Source: Allotamlana fucoidanivorans (lineage in GTDB: Bacteria; Bacteroidota; Bacteroidia; Flavobacteriales; Flavobacteriaceae). Taken from it: a stretch of DNA of 64,000 nucleotides. Position 1 is the first letter of the stretch. Each line of letters starts with the position of its first letter. Of the stretch, positions 43,200 through 51,940 are shown in pieces. The position numbers and the translations under genes were made by a program. The notes under the pieces are model-generated. The model was not told where the DNA came from. It saw only the letters and a program-made list of their open reading frames with translations, and made no database searches. Location of the stretch: assembly GCF_045788535.1 (NCBI RefSeq), contig NZ_CP074074.1, positions 124,001 through 188,000 on the forward strand, in the 5' to 3' direction.

Positions 43200-43433
43200 G
43201 ATGCAATTACAGTTATAATTGCGTGCAAATATACACATTTTTTTCGTTTGAATTGTTAACACAATCTAAAATACTATACATGTTAAAGCACAGTAATTTC
43301 TATTGAAAATGCTTTGCATTTTTCATGATAAATACAGAGAATTGTATTTTATAGTCTAGCTATTCAAGAATTTAAGATTTCTTGAAAAGAGACAGTATAA
43401 AGATGTGTAGAAAAAATGGAGAGAACTTTTTTA

Positions 43434-43922
43434 TTAGTGTTTTCTAAATAACTGAATTAGTACTAATACTACAGATCCTGAAAAGGATAAAGTCATAAGC
43501 AGACCTGAAAACATGACAATATATTTCATCCAGAGCATACCAGACCAGAGTAAGTATAACCCGCCAAAGGTAAGCACAACCGATATAAACGGTTCTATCA
43601 TTAAAAATAATTTTATTTTCTTTTGAAGCTTAGTAGTAGATACTATAAGCGCTAACAAAAAGAAAATAATAGACATAGATAAGATATGATTATGAACCAG
43701 AGTGAGCATTTCTTGATCGCTTTTTTTAAAACGCATGACCGCTGCATTTTCATCATCTTCATTACCTAAATACTGTTCTTCAATACCATTAGGGTTTGCT
43801 GATGAGGTTTCTTCTACAAATAACAAGCCTGTAAAAAAGCCAATACTTAAAACAACTAAAAACACCCCAATTAACAGCTTAATCTCTTTTGGAAAGGTAA
43901 ATAGTAATCCGTTTAAGTTCAT
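43434..43922 (-). CDS. four- to five-helix membrane protein of unknown family
   Basis: A 162-residue membrane protein. Hydrophobic segments lie at about 13-34, 78-98, 110-130 and 134-156, with an acidic soluble loop (EEQYLGNEDDENAAV) between the first two. A conserved-looking His pair occurs in LVHNHILSMS near residue 76. I do not recognise the family. It is directly adjacent (0 nt) downstream of the FMN-binding protein and in the same direction as the porin, so it is probably a membrane partner of the FMN protein. Heme or quinone use is speculative. Confidence 0.72.
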   Translation of the reverse strand: MNLNGLLFTFPKEIKLLIGVFLVVLSIGFFTGLLFVEETSSANPNGIEEQYLGNEDDENAAVMRFKKSDQEMLTLVHNHILSMSIIFFLLALIVSTTKLQKKIKLFLMIEPFISVVLTFGGLYLLWSGMLWMKYIVMFSGLLMTLSFSGSVVLVLIQLFRKH

Positions 43923-44450
43923 TTACAAAAGAGATTTGCTTTGAATGATTTTCAAAGATTTTAATAAATTATTCATGGCATTGGTCATAGATCTTACAGA
44001 GATTGTAGCCCCCGAGATAGCCATAATATTATCACCATAATCTAATTGATCGCCACCTTGTTTTCCTGTAAACTGTTTTAACCAACGCGAACTACCTATT
44101 TCACCTCCATACTCTTCTCTATAAACGAGCACCTTAGTTTTTACAACAATTAAATCTTTATCTAGTAACACTAAATAATCGAATTGAGCTGTTTTACTGG
44201 GCGCTTTTGAAAGATATGCGTATCCCGTTAAAACACTATTAGATTCAATTTTAAAGAAATTATCTTCATTAAACGTTGCTGGCAGTTCACCTATTATGTC
44301 TTGAGATAGTGAAATATTTTTTAAATTAAAGGCCTCAAGGTTAAAGGTTTTTTCAATTTCTTTATGCACTTTTTTTTGAATGCTTTTAGGCCAACCAAAA
44401 GACATTAAAGCTAAAGCTAATACACCTAATAAAACGTTTCTCAAAATCAT
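43923..44450 (-). CDS. FMN-binding domain protein, exported
   Basis: A 175-residue protein with an N-terminal signal segment (residues 1-19) and an FMN-bind domain. The motif ISGATIS (residues 145-151) matches the [S/T]GAT-x-[S/T] site at which ApbE-type flavin transferases attach FMN, in RnfG/NqrC and other extracytosolic proteins; Thr149 would be the acceptor. VYREEYGGEIGSSRWLKQF near residue 109 is the second part of the domain. The upstream gene is a porin and the downstream gene a membrane protein; no apbE lies in the window. Envelope electron transfer is inferred. Confidence 0.8.
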   Translation of the reverse strand: MILRNVLLGVLALALMSFGWPKSIQKKVHKEIEKTFNLEAFNLKNISLSQDIIGELPATFNEDNFFKIESNSVLTGYAYLSKAPSKTAQFDYLVLLDKDLIVVKTKVLVYREEYGGEIGSSRWLKQFTGKQGGDQLDYGDNIMAISGATISVRSMTNAMNNLLKSLKIIQSKSLL

Positions 44451-44498
44451 AATACAAAAATATTGTTTTTTATTCTACTTGCAACTAAAATGTTAAAT

Positions 44499-44529
44499 AG
44501 GCAATTACCGATCCTTACAGTAATTGCCT
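44499..44529. terminator. 10-bp hairpin between porin and FMN protein genes
   Basis: AGGCAATTAC (44499-44508) / GTAATTGCCT (44520-44529), loop of 11 nt, T-rich on the plus side. It lies beside the structured repeat copy 2. It could end porin mRNA or a transcript from the repeat. Confidence 0.6.
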
Positions 44530-44538
44530 TTATTTTAT

Positions 44539-44617
44539 TGCGTTAGGGATTGAGCCATTGTTGGAGCTCCTTGCAAAGAGCGACTAGCGAAAGCCCGACC
44601 CAAAGGGGGAACGCCCA
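44539..44617 (+). repeat. structured intergenic repeat, copy 2
   Basis: This 79-nt element shares with 7026-7110 the blocks TGCGTTAGGGATTGA, GAGCTCC, GAAAGCCCGACCC and AACGCCCA. Helices are GCGTT (44540-44544) / AACGC (44610-44614), GCTC (44566-44569) / GAGC (44578-44581), a GC-GAAA-GC mini-hairpin with a GNRA loop, and CCC/GGG around 44599-44607. The last three differ in sequence from copy 1 but keep pairing. It lies 5 nt beyond the porin stop and on the opposite strand sense to that gene, whereas copy 1 runs with the trp genes. Confidence 0.8.
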
Positions 44618-44621
44618 AATA

Positions 44622-45800
44622 CTAGAACCAAACCCCTAAACCAAAATTAAGTTGGTTTGCCACATGACCACCATCAACGGCATTATCCTTAAACTGGTAA
44701 TCTCCTTTTACTACTACACCAGGGGCAATATGATAACTTAACCCTGTGGTTATATCAGTTTTATTATAGGCGTCATTACGCATTAAACTTCCTGCTGTTT
44801 CTGCATGGGTATCGTACTGCTCATATCTAACAAATGCAAATAGTCTTTGTTGTTTTTCCTGGGGTAATAAATTGTAGGCACCTTCAATATACCAGCCTTG
44901 TAAAGCACTACCCAAATCTTTACCAGTAGCATTGTTGTAAGCCTCAGTTCCTGACAATTGACCACGAACAAATTGACCTCTTGCTGTGAAACGTTGGTAA
45001 GCGTAACGTGCATCAAGACCAATCATAGAAACCCCTATAACAGAACCGTCAATATCTTTAGCTTCATCATCAACCTGAGTATCACCAAAATATCCCGCTA
45101 AACCTAAACGTAAACCAGGAATACCATAATAATCAAGTTTTGCTGAAAATGTTGGACTGCTTATTGTAGATTCTGCTGCTTTTTGACGCCCACCACGCAA
45201 TCCGTTTTTTCCTGCTAATAAACCATTCAATCCGTTTTCACCATCAAAAGAGGTGCCTTTAAATCCGTTAAAAATATAGGCCTGGTAACCTAATGATAGT
45301 TCATTAAATCTACCTGCAGTTCCAATACCTATCTCTCTCCAGGTTGTTGGGATAATTACGTTATCAAGTCCTGGTCTTTCAACACCATTAAACGTAGTTG
45401 GTTCGTGAAATTCATTGATAATACCAAAAGGCACTAACATTAAACCTCCTCGCAAACTAACGTTTGAACCCACATTATAATTAATAAATGCTTGTTCAAT
45501 ATACACTTCTTTTACATGCTCAAACTCAACCTCTGTTACAAACTGGGTTTTTTCGTTGAACTTGTAACCAAATAATAATACTAGACGCTGCACATCTAAC
45601 TCGCCACTTCCTGCCTCTGGCTGATTGTAGGTTAACTCGCCATAAGCACCAACTGTTACTGCTTTTCCGTAATTTCCAGAAAGAATACGTTGTGCAGCAT
45701 TTAATTGTTTCTGAGGGTCAAAAGTTATACTATCTTGTACTGTTTGCGCCCCAGAAATGGTAGCTATTAAAACTGATAAAAATAAGGTTAGTTTTCTCAT
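44622..45800 (-). CDS. outer-membrane porin (phosphate-selective OprO/OprP-like)
   Basis: A 392-residue exported beta-barrel protein with a Sec signal (ends ISGAQT) and a predicted 16- to 18-strand barrel with alternating aromatic/hydrophobic strands ending in NQLNFGLGVWF (terminal Phe as usual for OMPs). The layout is like the porin family that includes OprO/OprP: VEFEHVKEVYIEQAFINY, RGGLMLVPFGIINEFHEP. The transported solute is not evident. It is the first gene of a set with the FMN-binding and membrane proteins, although 171 nt with a hairpin and the structured repeat separate it from them. Confidence 0.8.
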   Translation of the reverse strand: MRKLTLFLSVLIATISGAQTVQDSITFDPQKQLNAAQRILSGNYGKAVTVGAYGELTYNQPEAGSGELDVQRLVLLFGYKFNEKTQFVTEVEFEHVKEVYIEQAFINYNVGSNVSLRGGLMLVPFGIINEFHEPTTFNGVERPGLDNVIIPTTWREIGIGTAGRFNELSLGYQAYIFNGFKGTSFDGENGLNGLLAGKNGLRGGRQKAAESTISSPTFSAKLDYYGIPGLRLGLAGYFGDTQVDDEAKDIDGSVIGVSMIGLDARYAYQRFTARGQFVRGQLSGTEAYNNATGKDLGSALQGWYIEGAYNLLPQEKQQRLFAFVRYEQYDTHAETAGSLMRNDAYNKTDITTGLSYHIAPGVVVKGDYQFKDNAVDGGHVANQLNFGLGVWF

Positions 45801-45970
45801 TTTAACTTTGATTTGTTGTTTTTATTTAGACTTATTTTAAATAAATGTTAATTTGACGCTGCAAATATAAAACTCATTATTACTTACACAAAGTTTATTT
45901 AGATTAAATTTAAATAAAAGTTAAAACAAAAACATAACCTATTTATTTAAAGCAATTTACATAGTTATTT

Positions 45971-46834
45971 TTAATGGTAATTTTTGAATATTTTTGATGC
46001 TTCGTTATGAGCACTCTCAAAACTCAAAGCATTCAGTGGATTGTTTTTTTTGGTTGTGAGGTAGGAAAGCAGCTTTTCGGTAGGCATATTACCCACCAAT
46101 TCATCTTTTGCCATAGGGCAGCCACCAAAACCTTGAATAGCTCCATCAAACCGAATACACCCAGCTTTATAAGCTGCATCAACCTTTTCAAACCAAGAAT
46201 GTGGTGCTGTGTGTAAATGTGCTCCAAATTCAATTTTGGGATAAGCAGGAATCAAGTTAGAAAATAAATAAGTGATAGTTTCTGGTGTAGATGTACCAAC
46301 GGTGTCACTCAAGGATAAAATTTTAACACCCATATTGGCTAGCTTTTCCGTCCATTGACCTACAATATCAACATTCCACGGATCGCCATAGGGGTTTCCA
46401 AATCCCATAGAAATGTAAACAACCACTTCTTTATTGTTCTTATCAGCTATGTTTAAAATGTCCTGAAGTGTTTCAACCGATTGTTGTATGGTCTTGTGGG
46501 TATTACGCATTTGGAAATTTTCGGAAATAGAAAACGGAAAACCAAGATAATTAATGTTGTTATGTACGCAGGCATCATCAGCACCTCTTGTATTAGCAAC
46601 AATAGCCAACAACTTACTTATAGTAGTACTCAAATCTAATTGCTCCAATACCTGAGCGGTATCAACCATTTGAGGAATAGCCTTTGGAGATACAAAACTT
46701 CCAAAATCAATAGTATCAAAACCCACCCGAAGTAAAGACTGAATATACTGCACCTTTTTGCTGGTAGGTATAAACTGTTTTATACCCTGCATAGCATCTC
46801 TTGGGCACTCTATTATTTTTATTGGTGTTGTCAT
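45971..46834 (-). CDS. hydroxymethylglutaryl-CoA lyase-like enzyme
   Basis: A 287-residue TIM-barrel enzyme of the HMGL-like family; HMG-CoA lyase cleaves HMG-CoA to acetoacetate and acetyl-CoA at the end of leucine breakdown. Conserved blocks are IECPRDAMQG (catalytic Arg/Asp), DFGSFVSPKAIPQM (near 43), FGNPYGDPW, LSDTVGTSTP (near 172), FGAHLHTAP (metal-ligand His pair) and FDGAIQGFGGCPMA (catalytic Cys near 236). No neighbouring leucine-degradation genes are seen, so specificity is inferred from motifs only. Confidence 0.9.
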   Translation of the reverse strand: MTTPIKIIECPRDAMQGIKQFIPTSKKVQYIQSLLRVGFDTIDFGSFVSPKAIPQMVDTAQVLEQLDLSTTISKLLAIVANTRGADDACVHNNINYLGFPFSISENFQMRNTHKTIQQSVETLQDILNIADKNNKEVVVYISMGFGNPYGDPWNVDIVGQWTEKLANMGVKILSLSDTVGTSTPETITYLFSNLIPAYPKIEFGAHLHTAPHSWFEKVDAAYKAGCIRFDGAIQGFGGCPMAKDELVGNMPTEKLLSYLTTKKNNPLNALSFESAHNEASKIFKNYH

Positions 46835-47072
46835 TTTGATTTTACAGGTCGATAAATGTACTATTATTTTTTTGAAAATATTTTATCATCATCGTTTCTT
46901 AAACTGGAATCTCTTATCATAAAATCATGCTCTAAAAAAGATTCAAGGTATATCACGCAGCAAAGATGTTCTACTAAATTGAAATATCAATAAAACTTAC
47001 ATCATGTTTTCTTTATATGTCGACTTTTCTTGCAACTTATCGTTTTTATTACCCAAACATCTAGCTACAATC

Positions 47073-47080
47073 TACATTTG
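47073..47080 (+). promoter_or_regulatory. candidate -7 element before the M43 protease gene
   Basis: TACATTTG matches TAnnTTTG and lies 20 nt before the start codon. No TTG is found at the normal -33 distance, so this is a weak call. Confidence 0.3.
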
Positions 47081-47099
47081 ATTGTAACTATTAAGTTTC

Positions 47100-48278
47100 A
47101 TGAAGCCCCTCAAAGCAATAAAACCCCATCTCTTTACATCATTGACCCTTTTGATGTGTGTAGTTATTAACGCTCAGGATGCTAGTAATTTAGGTTGTGA
47201 CACAGAGACACCCCAAGAAACTTTAGCCTATATAAATAGTATTAAACCTCAAATTAAATATTTAGAACAAGAATATAAAAAACTAAATAGCACAAAAAAG
47301 CATCAACCAGAAAAAACAGAACACCCTATTCCTATTAAATTTCACATCATTAGAAATTCTGAAGGTACCGAAGGTTTAACAAGTAGTGAGGTTGAATCTG
47401 CTTTAGAGAATTTAAATAGTATTTACGCAGAAACGTTTTTTAAGTTTTTTGCGTTTGAAGATATAAATTTCATCAATCAAAGTGACTATTTTGAATTTAA
47501 AAAAGGGGATGAAAAAGCGTTTATATCTGCGCATTATGAACCTAATATAATCAACATTTATTTCATAAACTATATTGAAAATGCTTCAGGAAATAGTATA
47601 TGTGGCTATAGTATCAATGATGAAAACAAGCATATTATTGTCATGAAGAACCTTTGTGCTTTAAATGATTCATCACTAGCTCATGAAATGGGGCATATTT
47701 TTTCCTTATCGCATACCCATGGTCCAAGCAATACTAAATTAACCACCGAATTGGTTGATGGAAGTAATTGTGATACCGATGGTGATGGTATTTGTGATAC
47801 ACCCGCAGACCCCATGCTTTCTTTGGCTAACGTTAATAATTTTTGCGAATATACAGGAACGTTGACGGATGCTCATGGTGCTGTTTTTACACCAGACACC
47901 CACAATATCATGTCATATTCTAGAAAGGCTTGCCGAACAAGTTTCTCACCAATGCAATTAGCTAGAATGTATGCGTATTTTCAATCTACCAAAGAAAATT
48001 TTATCAATTCGGAAAAACAAGCTAATTCAAAACCAAATGAAGATGCAGAAACCCATCTTCGTATTTACCCTAATCCTATTAAAGATGGTTCATTGCAAAT
48101 AAACATAAATACGAGTGATGACCTTCATTATTTTATAACAAATATTCAGGGACAAAGATTACAAACTGGTAGAATTCAAAACAACCAAATAGACGTAAGT
48201 ATTTTACCAGCGGGAAGCTATGTGTTATTTATAAATCATTCTAATAATCAAATAATAAAACGTTTTATAAAACAATAG
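47100..48278 (+). CDS. secreted M43-like metalloprotease with T9SS sorting domain
   Basis: A 392-residue secreted protein. Signal peptide 1-25 (ends INAQD). The metalloprotease core has HEMGHIFSLSH (His195, Glu196, His199, His205: HEXXHXX(S)XXH, with Ser in place of the usual Gly), the Met-turn NIMSYS (near 270), and a CDTDGDGICDTPADP insert typical of M43 cytophagalysin relatives. Residues about 318-392 are a type A C-terminal sorting domain (RIYPNPIKDGSL, ... PAGSYVLFINH, KRFIKQ), so it is exported by the type IX system. Likely released to degrade proteins outside the cell. Confidence 0.9.
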   Translation: MKPLKAIKPHLFTSLTLLMCVVINAQDASNLGCDTETPQETLAYINSIKPQIKYLEQEYKKLNSTKKHQPEKTEHPIPIKFHIIRNSEGTEGLTSSEVESALENLNSIYAETFFKFFAFEDINFINQSDYFEFKKGDEKAFISAHYEPNIINIYFINYIENASGNSICGYSINDENKHIIVMKNLCALNDSSLAHEMGHIFSLSHTHGPSNTKLTTELVDGSNCDTDGDGICDTPADPMLSLANVNNFCEYTGTLTDAHGAVFTPDTHNIMSYSRKACRTSFSPMQLARMYAYFQSTKENFINSEKQANSKPNEDAETHLRIYPNPIKDGSLQININTSDDLHYFITNIQGQRLQTGRIQNNQIDVSILPAGSYVLFINHSNNQIIKRFIKQ

Positions 48279-48283
48279 CGCTA

Positions 48284-49315
48284 TTATCGCTTTAAAATAG
48301 CCCGATTAATTTGTTTTATTAAACCAGGACCTTCATAAATAAAGCCTGTATAAATTTGAACTAAATCGGCTCCAGCATCTAATTTTTCTAAGGCATCAGC
48401 AGCAGAATGTATACCGCCTACTCCTATTATTGGGAAAGTCTTATTACTTTTTTCGGCAAGATATTTAATTACCTGCGTACTTTTACTTTTAATAGGTTGC
48501 CCACTAAGTCCGCCATTACCTATTTGGTTTAATAACTCTTCTGAGGCTTTCAATCCACTTCTATCTGTAGAGGTATTACTGGCTATAACGCCATCTAATT
48601 TTGTAGCTGTTACTAGCTCTATAATTTCATCTAACTGACCTTGATTTAAATCTGGCGCAATTTTTAATACAATGGGTTTTTGTTTTTCAAATTGATTATT
48701 GGCTTTTTGAACAGCTCCAATCAATTCTTCTAAGTAATCTTTATCGTTTAATTTCGCGTGACTTCCCACATTGGGACAACTCACATTTAAAACAAAATAG
48801 TCCACATAAGGATGTAATGCCTTAAAACACTCTAAATAATCATCGGTGTAACCTTCTGGTGAAGTAGCTGTATTTTTTCCGATGTTACCACCTATAATCA
48901 GTTTTCCTTTATTCTTTTTAAGTTGTGAAATAGCAGCTTGTAACCCATCATTATTAAACCCCATTCTGTTAATAATACCCTGATCATCTTTTAATCTAAA
49001 CAATCTTTTTTTTGGGTTTCCTGACTGACCTTTGGGTGTTACCGTACCTATTTCAATAAAACCAAATCCGAAATTAGCAAGTTCATTATATAACACAGCA
49101 TTTTTATCAAACCCTGCAGCTAATCCTACTGGGTTTTTAAAGGTAAGTCCAAACACATTCCTTTCTAACTTCTTGTCTTCAAGCACATAAAGCGATCTAA
49201 ATAAAGCCGAAAAACCAGGGATTTTTGACGTGAATTTTATTAACCAAAACGTAAAATGATGAATTTTTTCAGGGTCAAATGAAAAAAATATTGGGCGAAG
49301 TAAAGTTTTGTACAT
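48284..49315 (-). CDS. pyrD: dihydroorotate dehydrogenase (quinone)
   Basis: A 343-residue class 2 enzyme, membrane-associated, that oxidises dihydroorotate to orotate using FMN and ubiquinone/menaquinone, in pyrimidine synthesis. N-terminal membrane-associating helices (MYKTLLRPIFF...), then FKNPVGLAAGFDKNA, NRMGFNN, the catalytic Ser in VLNVSCPN, KIAPDL, SNTS, and the FMN-binding GVGGI and TGF strands at the end. It is convergent with the M43 protease gene by 5 nt, so transcripts overlap there. Confidence 0.96.
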   Translation of the reverse strand: MYKTLLRPIFFSFDPEKIHHFTFWLIKFTSKIPGFSALFRSLYVLEDKKLERNVFGLTFKNPVGLAAGFDKNAVLYNELANFGFGFIEIGTVTPKGQSGNPKKRLFRLKDDQGIINRMGFNNDGLQAAISQLKKNKGKLIIGGNIGKNTATSPEGYTDDYLECFKALHPYVDYFVLNVSCPNVGSHAKLNDKDYLEELIGAVQKANNQFEKQKPIVLKIAPDLNQGQLDEIIELVTATKLDGVIASNTSTDRSGLKASEELLNQIGNGGLSGQPIKSKSTQVIKYLAEKSNKTFPIIGVGGIHSAADALEKLDAGADLVQIYTGFIYEGPGLIKQINRAILKR

Positions 49316-49479
49316 CAGTAATATTTGTGCAAAAATAAGTCTAATTGCTGTAAATAAAAAATTGGTTAAATCCTATGTTAAAAAAAATTAATAATTGTAT
49401 TTTAGAAGCTGGTTGCATTTTTTGTTTACCCCATTAAAAATCAGCCTTTTTATTTCTTAATCTAAATAACATTACCCAA

Positions 49480-50724
49480 ATGATTTCAAAAGAACACATC
49501 ATAAACCGATTTATAAGTTATGTCACTATAGATACTGAATCTGACCCCAATTCAAAAACAACCCCCAGCACAGAGAAACAGTGGAATTTGGCAAAAAAAC
49601 TTGCCGAAGAGCTCAAGTCTATTGGCATGGAAGATGTTTCTATTGATGAACATGCTTATATCATGGCGACTCTACCTAGTAATGTTGAACATGATGTGCC
49701 CACTATTGGCTTTATTGCTCATTTTGATACCTCTCCAGATTTTACTGGAGCAAATGTAAAACCTCAAATTCATGAAAATTATCTGGGAGGAGATATCTTG
49801 CTAAATAAGGAAGAACATATAGTACTTTCTCCTGATTACTTTGAAGATTTAAGACAGTATACAGGGCAAACATTAATTACTACTGATGGCACTACCCTAT
49901 TAGGAGCCGACGACAAAGCTGGCATTTGTGAAATTGTTTCGGCCATGGAATATTTAATTAATCATCCAGATATTCAACATGGAAAAATTAAAGTAGGTTT
50001 TACGCCAGACGAAGAAATTGGGCGCGGCGCCCACAAATTTGATGTTGAAAAATTTGCAGCCGATTGGGCTTACACTATGGATGGCAGTCAAATTGGAGAA
50101 CTTGAATACGAAAATTTTAATGCTGCCAGTGCGGTGATTAAAATTAAAGGTAAAATTGTGCATCCAGGATATGCCAAAGGAAAAATGATTAATTCCATGT
50201 ACATTGCCACAGAGTTTATCAATTCGTTACCAAGAATGGAAACACCTGAACATACCGATGGTTATCAAGGCTTTTTTCACTTGCATGACATGAGAGGTGA
50301 CGTTGAGCAAACCGAATTACAATATATTATACGTGATCATGATAAGGGCCATTTTGAAGCCAGAAAAGAAGTCATGAAAAAACTAACGGCTGAACTGAAT
50401 TCGCAATACGGGCGTGAAGTCATAACAACAGAGATTAAAGATCAGTATTACAACATGAAAGAAAAGATTGAACCCGTAATGCATATTGTTGATATTGCAG
50501 AAGAAGCTATGGAGGCTATTGGTATTACCCCCATAATAAAAGCTATTCGTGGTGGTACAGACGGTTCGCAATTAAGCTACATGGGGTTACCTTGCCCAAA
50601 TATCTTTGCAGGAGGCCATAACTTCCATGGGCGCTATGAGTACGTTCCCGTAGAAAGTATGATAAAGGCTACCGAAGTAATCTGTAAGATTGCTGAATTA
50701 ACCGCAAAAAAAGATTTCATTTAA
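49480..50724 (+). CDS. pepT: peptidase T (tripeptide aminopeptidase)
   Basis: A 414-residue M20-family di-zinc enzyme that removes the N-terminal residue from tripeptides in the cytoplasm. Motifs: IAHFDTSPDF (metal His/Asp region near 87), TTLLGADDKAGICEI (Asp near 147), PDEEIGRGAHKFD (Glu near 182), and IRGGTDGSQLSYMGLP and FAGGHNFHGRYEYVP at the C-terminus. Length is normal. It starts divergently from pyrD and precedes the ecotin gene by 53 nt on the same strand. Confidence 0.96.
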   Translation: MISKEHIINRFISYVTIDTESDPNSKTTPSTEKQWNLAKKLAEELKSIGMEDVSIDEHAYIMATLPSNVEHDVPTIGFIAHFDTSPDFTGANVKPQIHENYLGGDILLNKEEHIVLSPDYFEDLRQYTGQTLITTDGTTLLGADDKAGICEIVSAMEYLINHPDIQHGKIKVGFTPDEEIGRGAHKFDVEKFAADWAYTMDGSQIGELEYENFNAASAVIKIKGKIVHPGYAKGKMINSMYIATEFINSLPRMETPEHTDGYQGFFHLHDMRGDVEQTELQYIIRDHDKGHFEARKEVMKKLTAELNSQYGREVITTEIKDQYYNMKEKIEPVMHIVDIAEEAMEAIGITPIIKAIRGGTDGSQLSYMGLPCPNIFAGGHNFHGRYEYVPVESMIKATEVICKIAELTAKKDFI

Positions 50725-50777
50725 CTAGGCTTTGGAATGAATCTTGAATTCATCTTCTGAATAAAAAATAAAATGGT

Positions 50778-51284
50778 ATGAAGTATAAAATAATGTTCTT
50801 TGCCGCAATAATGGCAGTCACCGTAAGTTGTAAATCTCAAAAAAATATGGGTTCAAATACACAACAAAATAATCCGCCTGCAAGTCATGATTTAAGTATG
50901 TATCCCAAAGAAACAAATGCGCTAAAAAGACATATTATTAGTCTGCCCAAAAAAACAGATGAAAGCAACTATAAAGTAGAACTTTACGTTGGAAAAATTA
51001 TGGAGATTGATTGCAACAAAAGCACTTTAGTAGGAGAATTTACTGAAGAAACTGTTTTTGGTTGGGGGTATACTTTTTTTAATTTTAAAACAGACGACCA
51101 CATCATGAGCACCAAAAAAGCTTGTCCTGAAGGAACTAATCATGATGCCTTTGTAAGTGCTTTAGGAAAATTAGTGCGTTACAATAGTAAACTTCCTATT
51201 GTCATTTATACCCCAGAAGGATATGAGGTTCGTTACAAAATTTGGTCTAGAAGTGACACCGAAATGGTTGCTGAGCACAGATAA
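50778..51284 (+). CDS. ecotin-type serine protease inhibitor lipoprotein
   Basis: A 168-residue protein: lipoprotein signal (VTVSC, Cys18), a Ser/Asn/Pro-rich linker to about residue 40, and a full ecotin domain. Matches to E. coli ecotin are KVELYVGKIMEIDCN, the GWGYTFFNF core, MSTKKACPEG and VRYNSKLPIVIYTPEGYEV. Cys79 and Cys116 correspond to the ecotin disulfide. In the reactive loop, the E. coli P1 Met84 (STMMACP) is replaced by Lys113 (STKKACP), predicting better inhibition of trypsin-like proteases. Ecotins are periplasmic dimers; lipid anchoring here is an unusual addition. It follows pepT and precedes a DUF1801 gene. Confidence 0.92.
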   Translation: MKYKIMFFAAIMAVTVSCKSQKNMGSNTQQNNPPASHDLSMYPKETNALKRHIISLPKKTDESNYKVELYVGKIMEIDCNKSTLVGEFTEETVFGWGYTFFNFKTDDHIMSTKKACPEGTNHDAFVSALGKLVRYNSKLPIVIYTPEGYEVRYKIWSRSDTEMVAEHR

Positions 51285-51306
51285 GAACACCTTGAATTCT
51301 TAAAAC

Positions 51307-51906
51307 ATGAAAAAGGTTCAGTCTTTTGAAACATATATTGAAAACAATACGCACTTTTATAAAGCATTAGAACTATTGCGTTCAATAATTTTATCAACAG
51401 AACTTGAAGAAAACATAAAATGGAATGCTCCAGTATACACATTACAAAATAAAAATGTACTAAGCCTTGGCGCCTTTAAACACCATTTTGGTATTTGGTT
51501 TTTTAATGGTATCTTTTTAAAAGATGAAAAGAACATACTCAAAAATGCGCAAGATGGCAAGACAAAAGCCATGAGGCAAATGCGTTTTGAGTGCCTAGCG
51601 GATATTGATACAGACTTAGTGTCTCAATATATAGATGAAGCCATTGAAAATCATAAACTAGGCAAAGTATTGAAATCAGATCGATCAAAAAAAATAGTTA
51701 GCATTCCTGAGGAGCTCCAAGCAGCATTCAATACAAATCTTGAATTAAAGCAACATTTTGAAACACTTTCTAATTCCTGTCAATGTGAGTATTGTGAATA
51801 TATTGATTCTGCTAAGCGACTCAACACAAAGCAAATCCGTATACAAAAGATTACAACTATGATATTAGAAGGAAAAGGCCTTTACAATAAATACAAAACC
51901 CATTAA
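51307..51906 (+). CDS. DUF1801 / YdeI-OmpD-associated family protein
   Basis: A 199-residue cytoplasmic protein of the DUF1801/YdeI type: N-terminal IENNTHFYKALELLR, EENIKWNAPVYTLQNKNV near 40, AFKHHFGIWFFNG near 60, then a helical C-terminus (CQCEYCEYIDSAKRLNTKQIRIQKI), where YdeI-type members have EYIDSAKR. The CQCEYCEY cluster holds three closely spaced Cys. The family has no settled biochemical role. It is 22 nt after the ecotin gene and 34 nt before the cysteine synthase gene. Confidence 0.8.
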   Translation: MKKVQSFETYIENNTHFYKALELLRSIILSTELEENIKWNAPVYTLQNKNVLSLGAFKHHFGIWFFNGIFLKDEKNILKNAQDGKTKAMRQMRFECLADIDTDLVSQYIDEAIENHKLGKVLKSDRSKKIVSIPEELQAAFNTNLELKQHFETLSNSCQCEYCEYIDSAKRLNTKQIRIQKITTMILEGKGLYNKYKTH

Positions 51907-51940
51907 AAATAATTAGCTATTAACCAATAAAAAAACCATT

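Noticed and set aside
43200..43262. Extra 21 residues before GuaB
   Set aside because: IMP dehydrogenases of this group begin near MTAHQNKIVGEGL at 43199; the extension is not conserved-looking.
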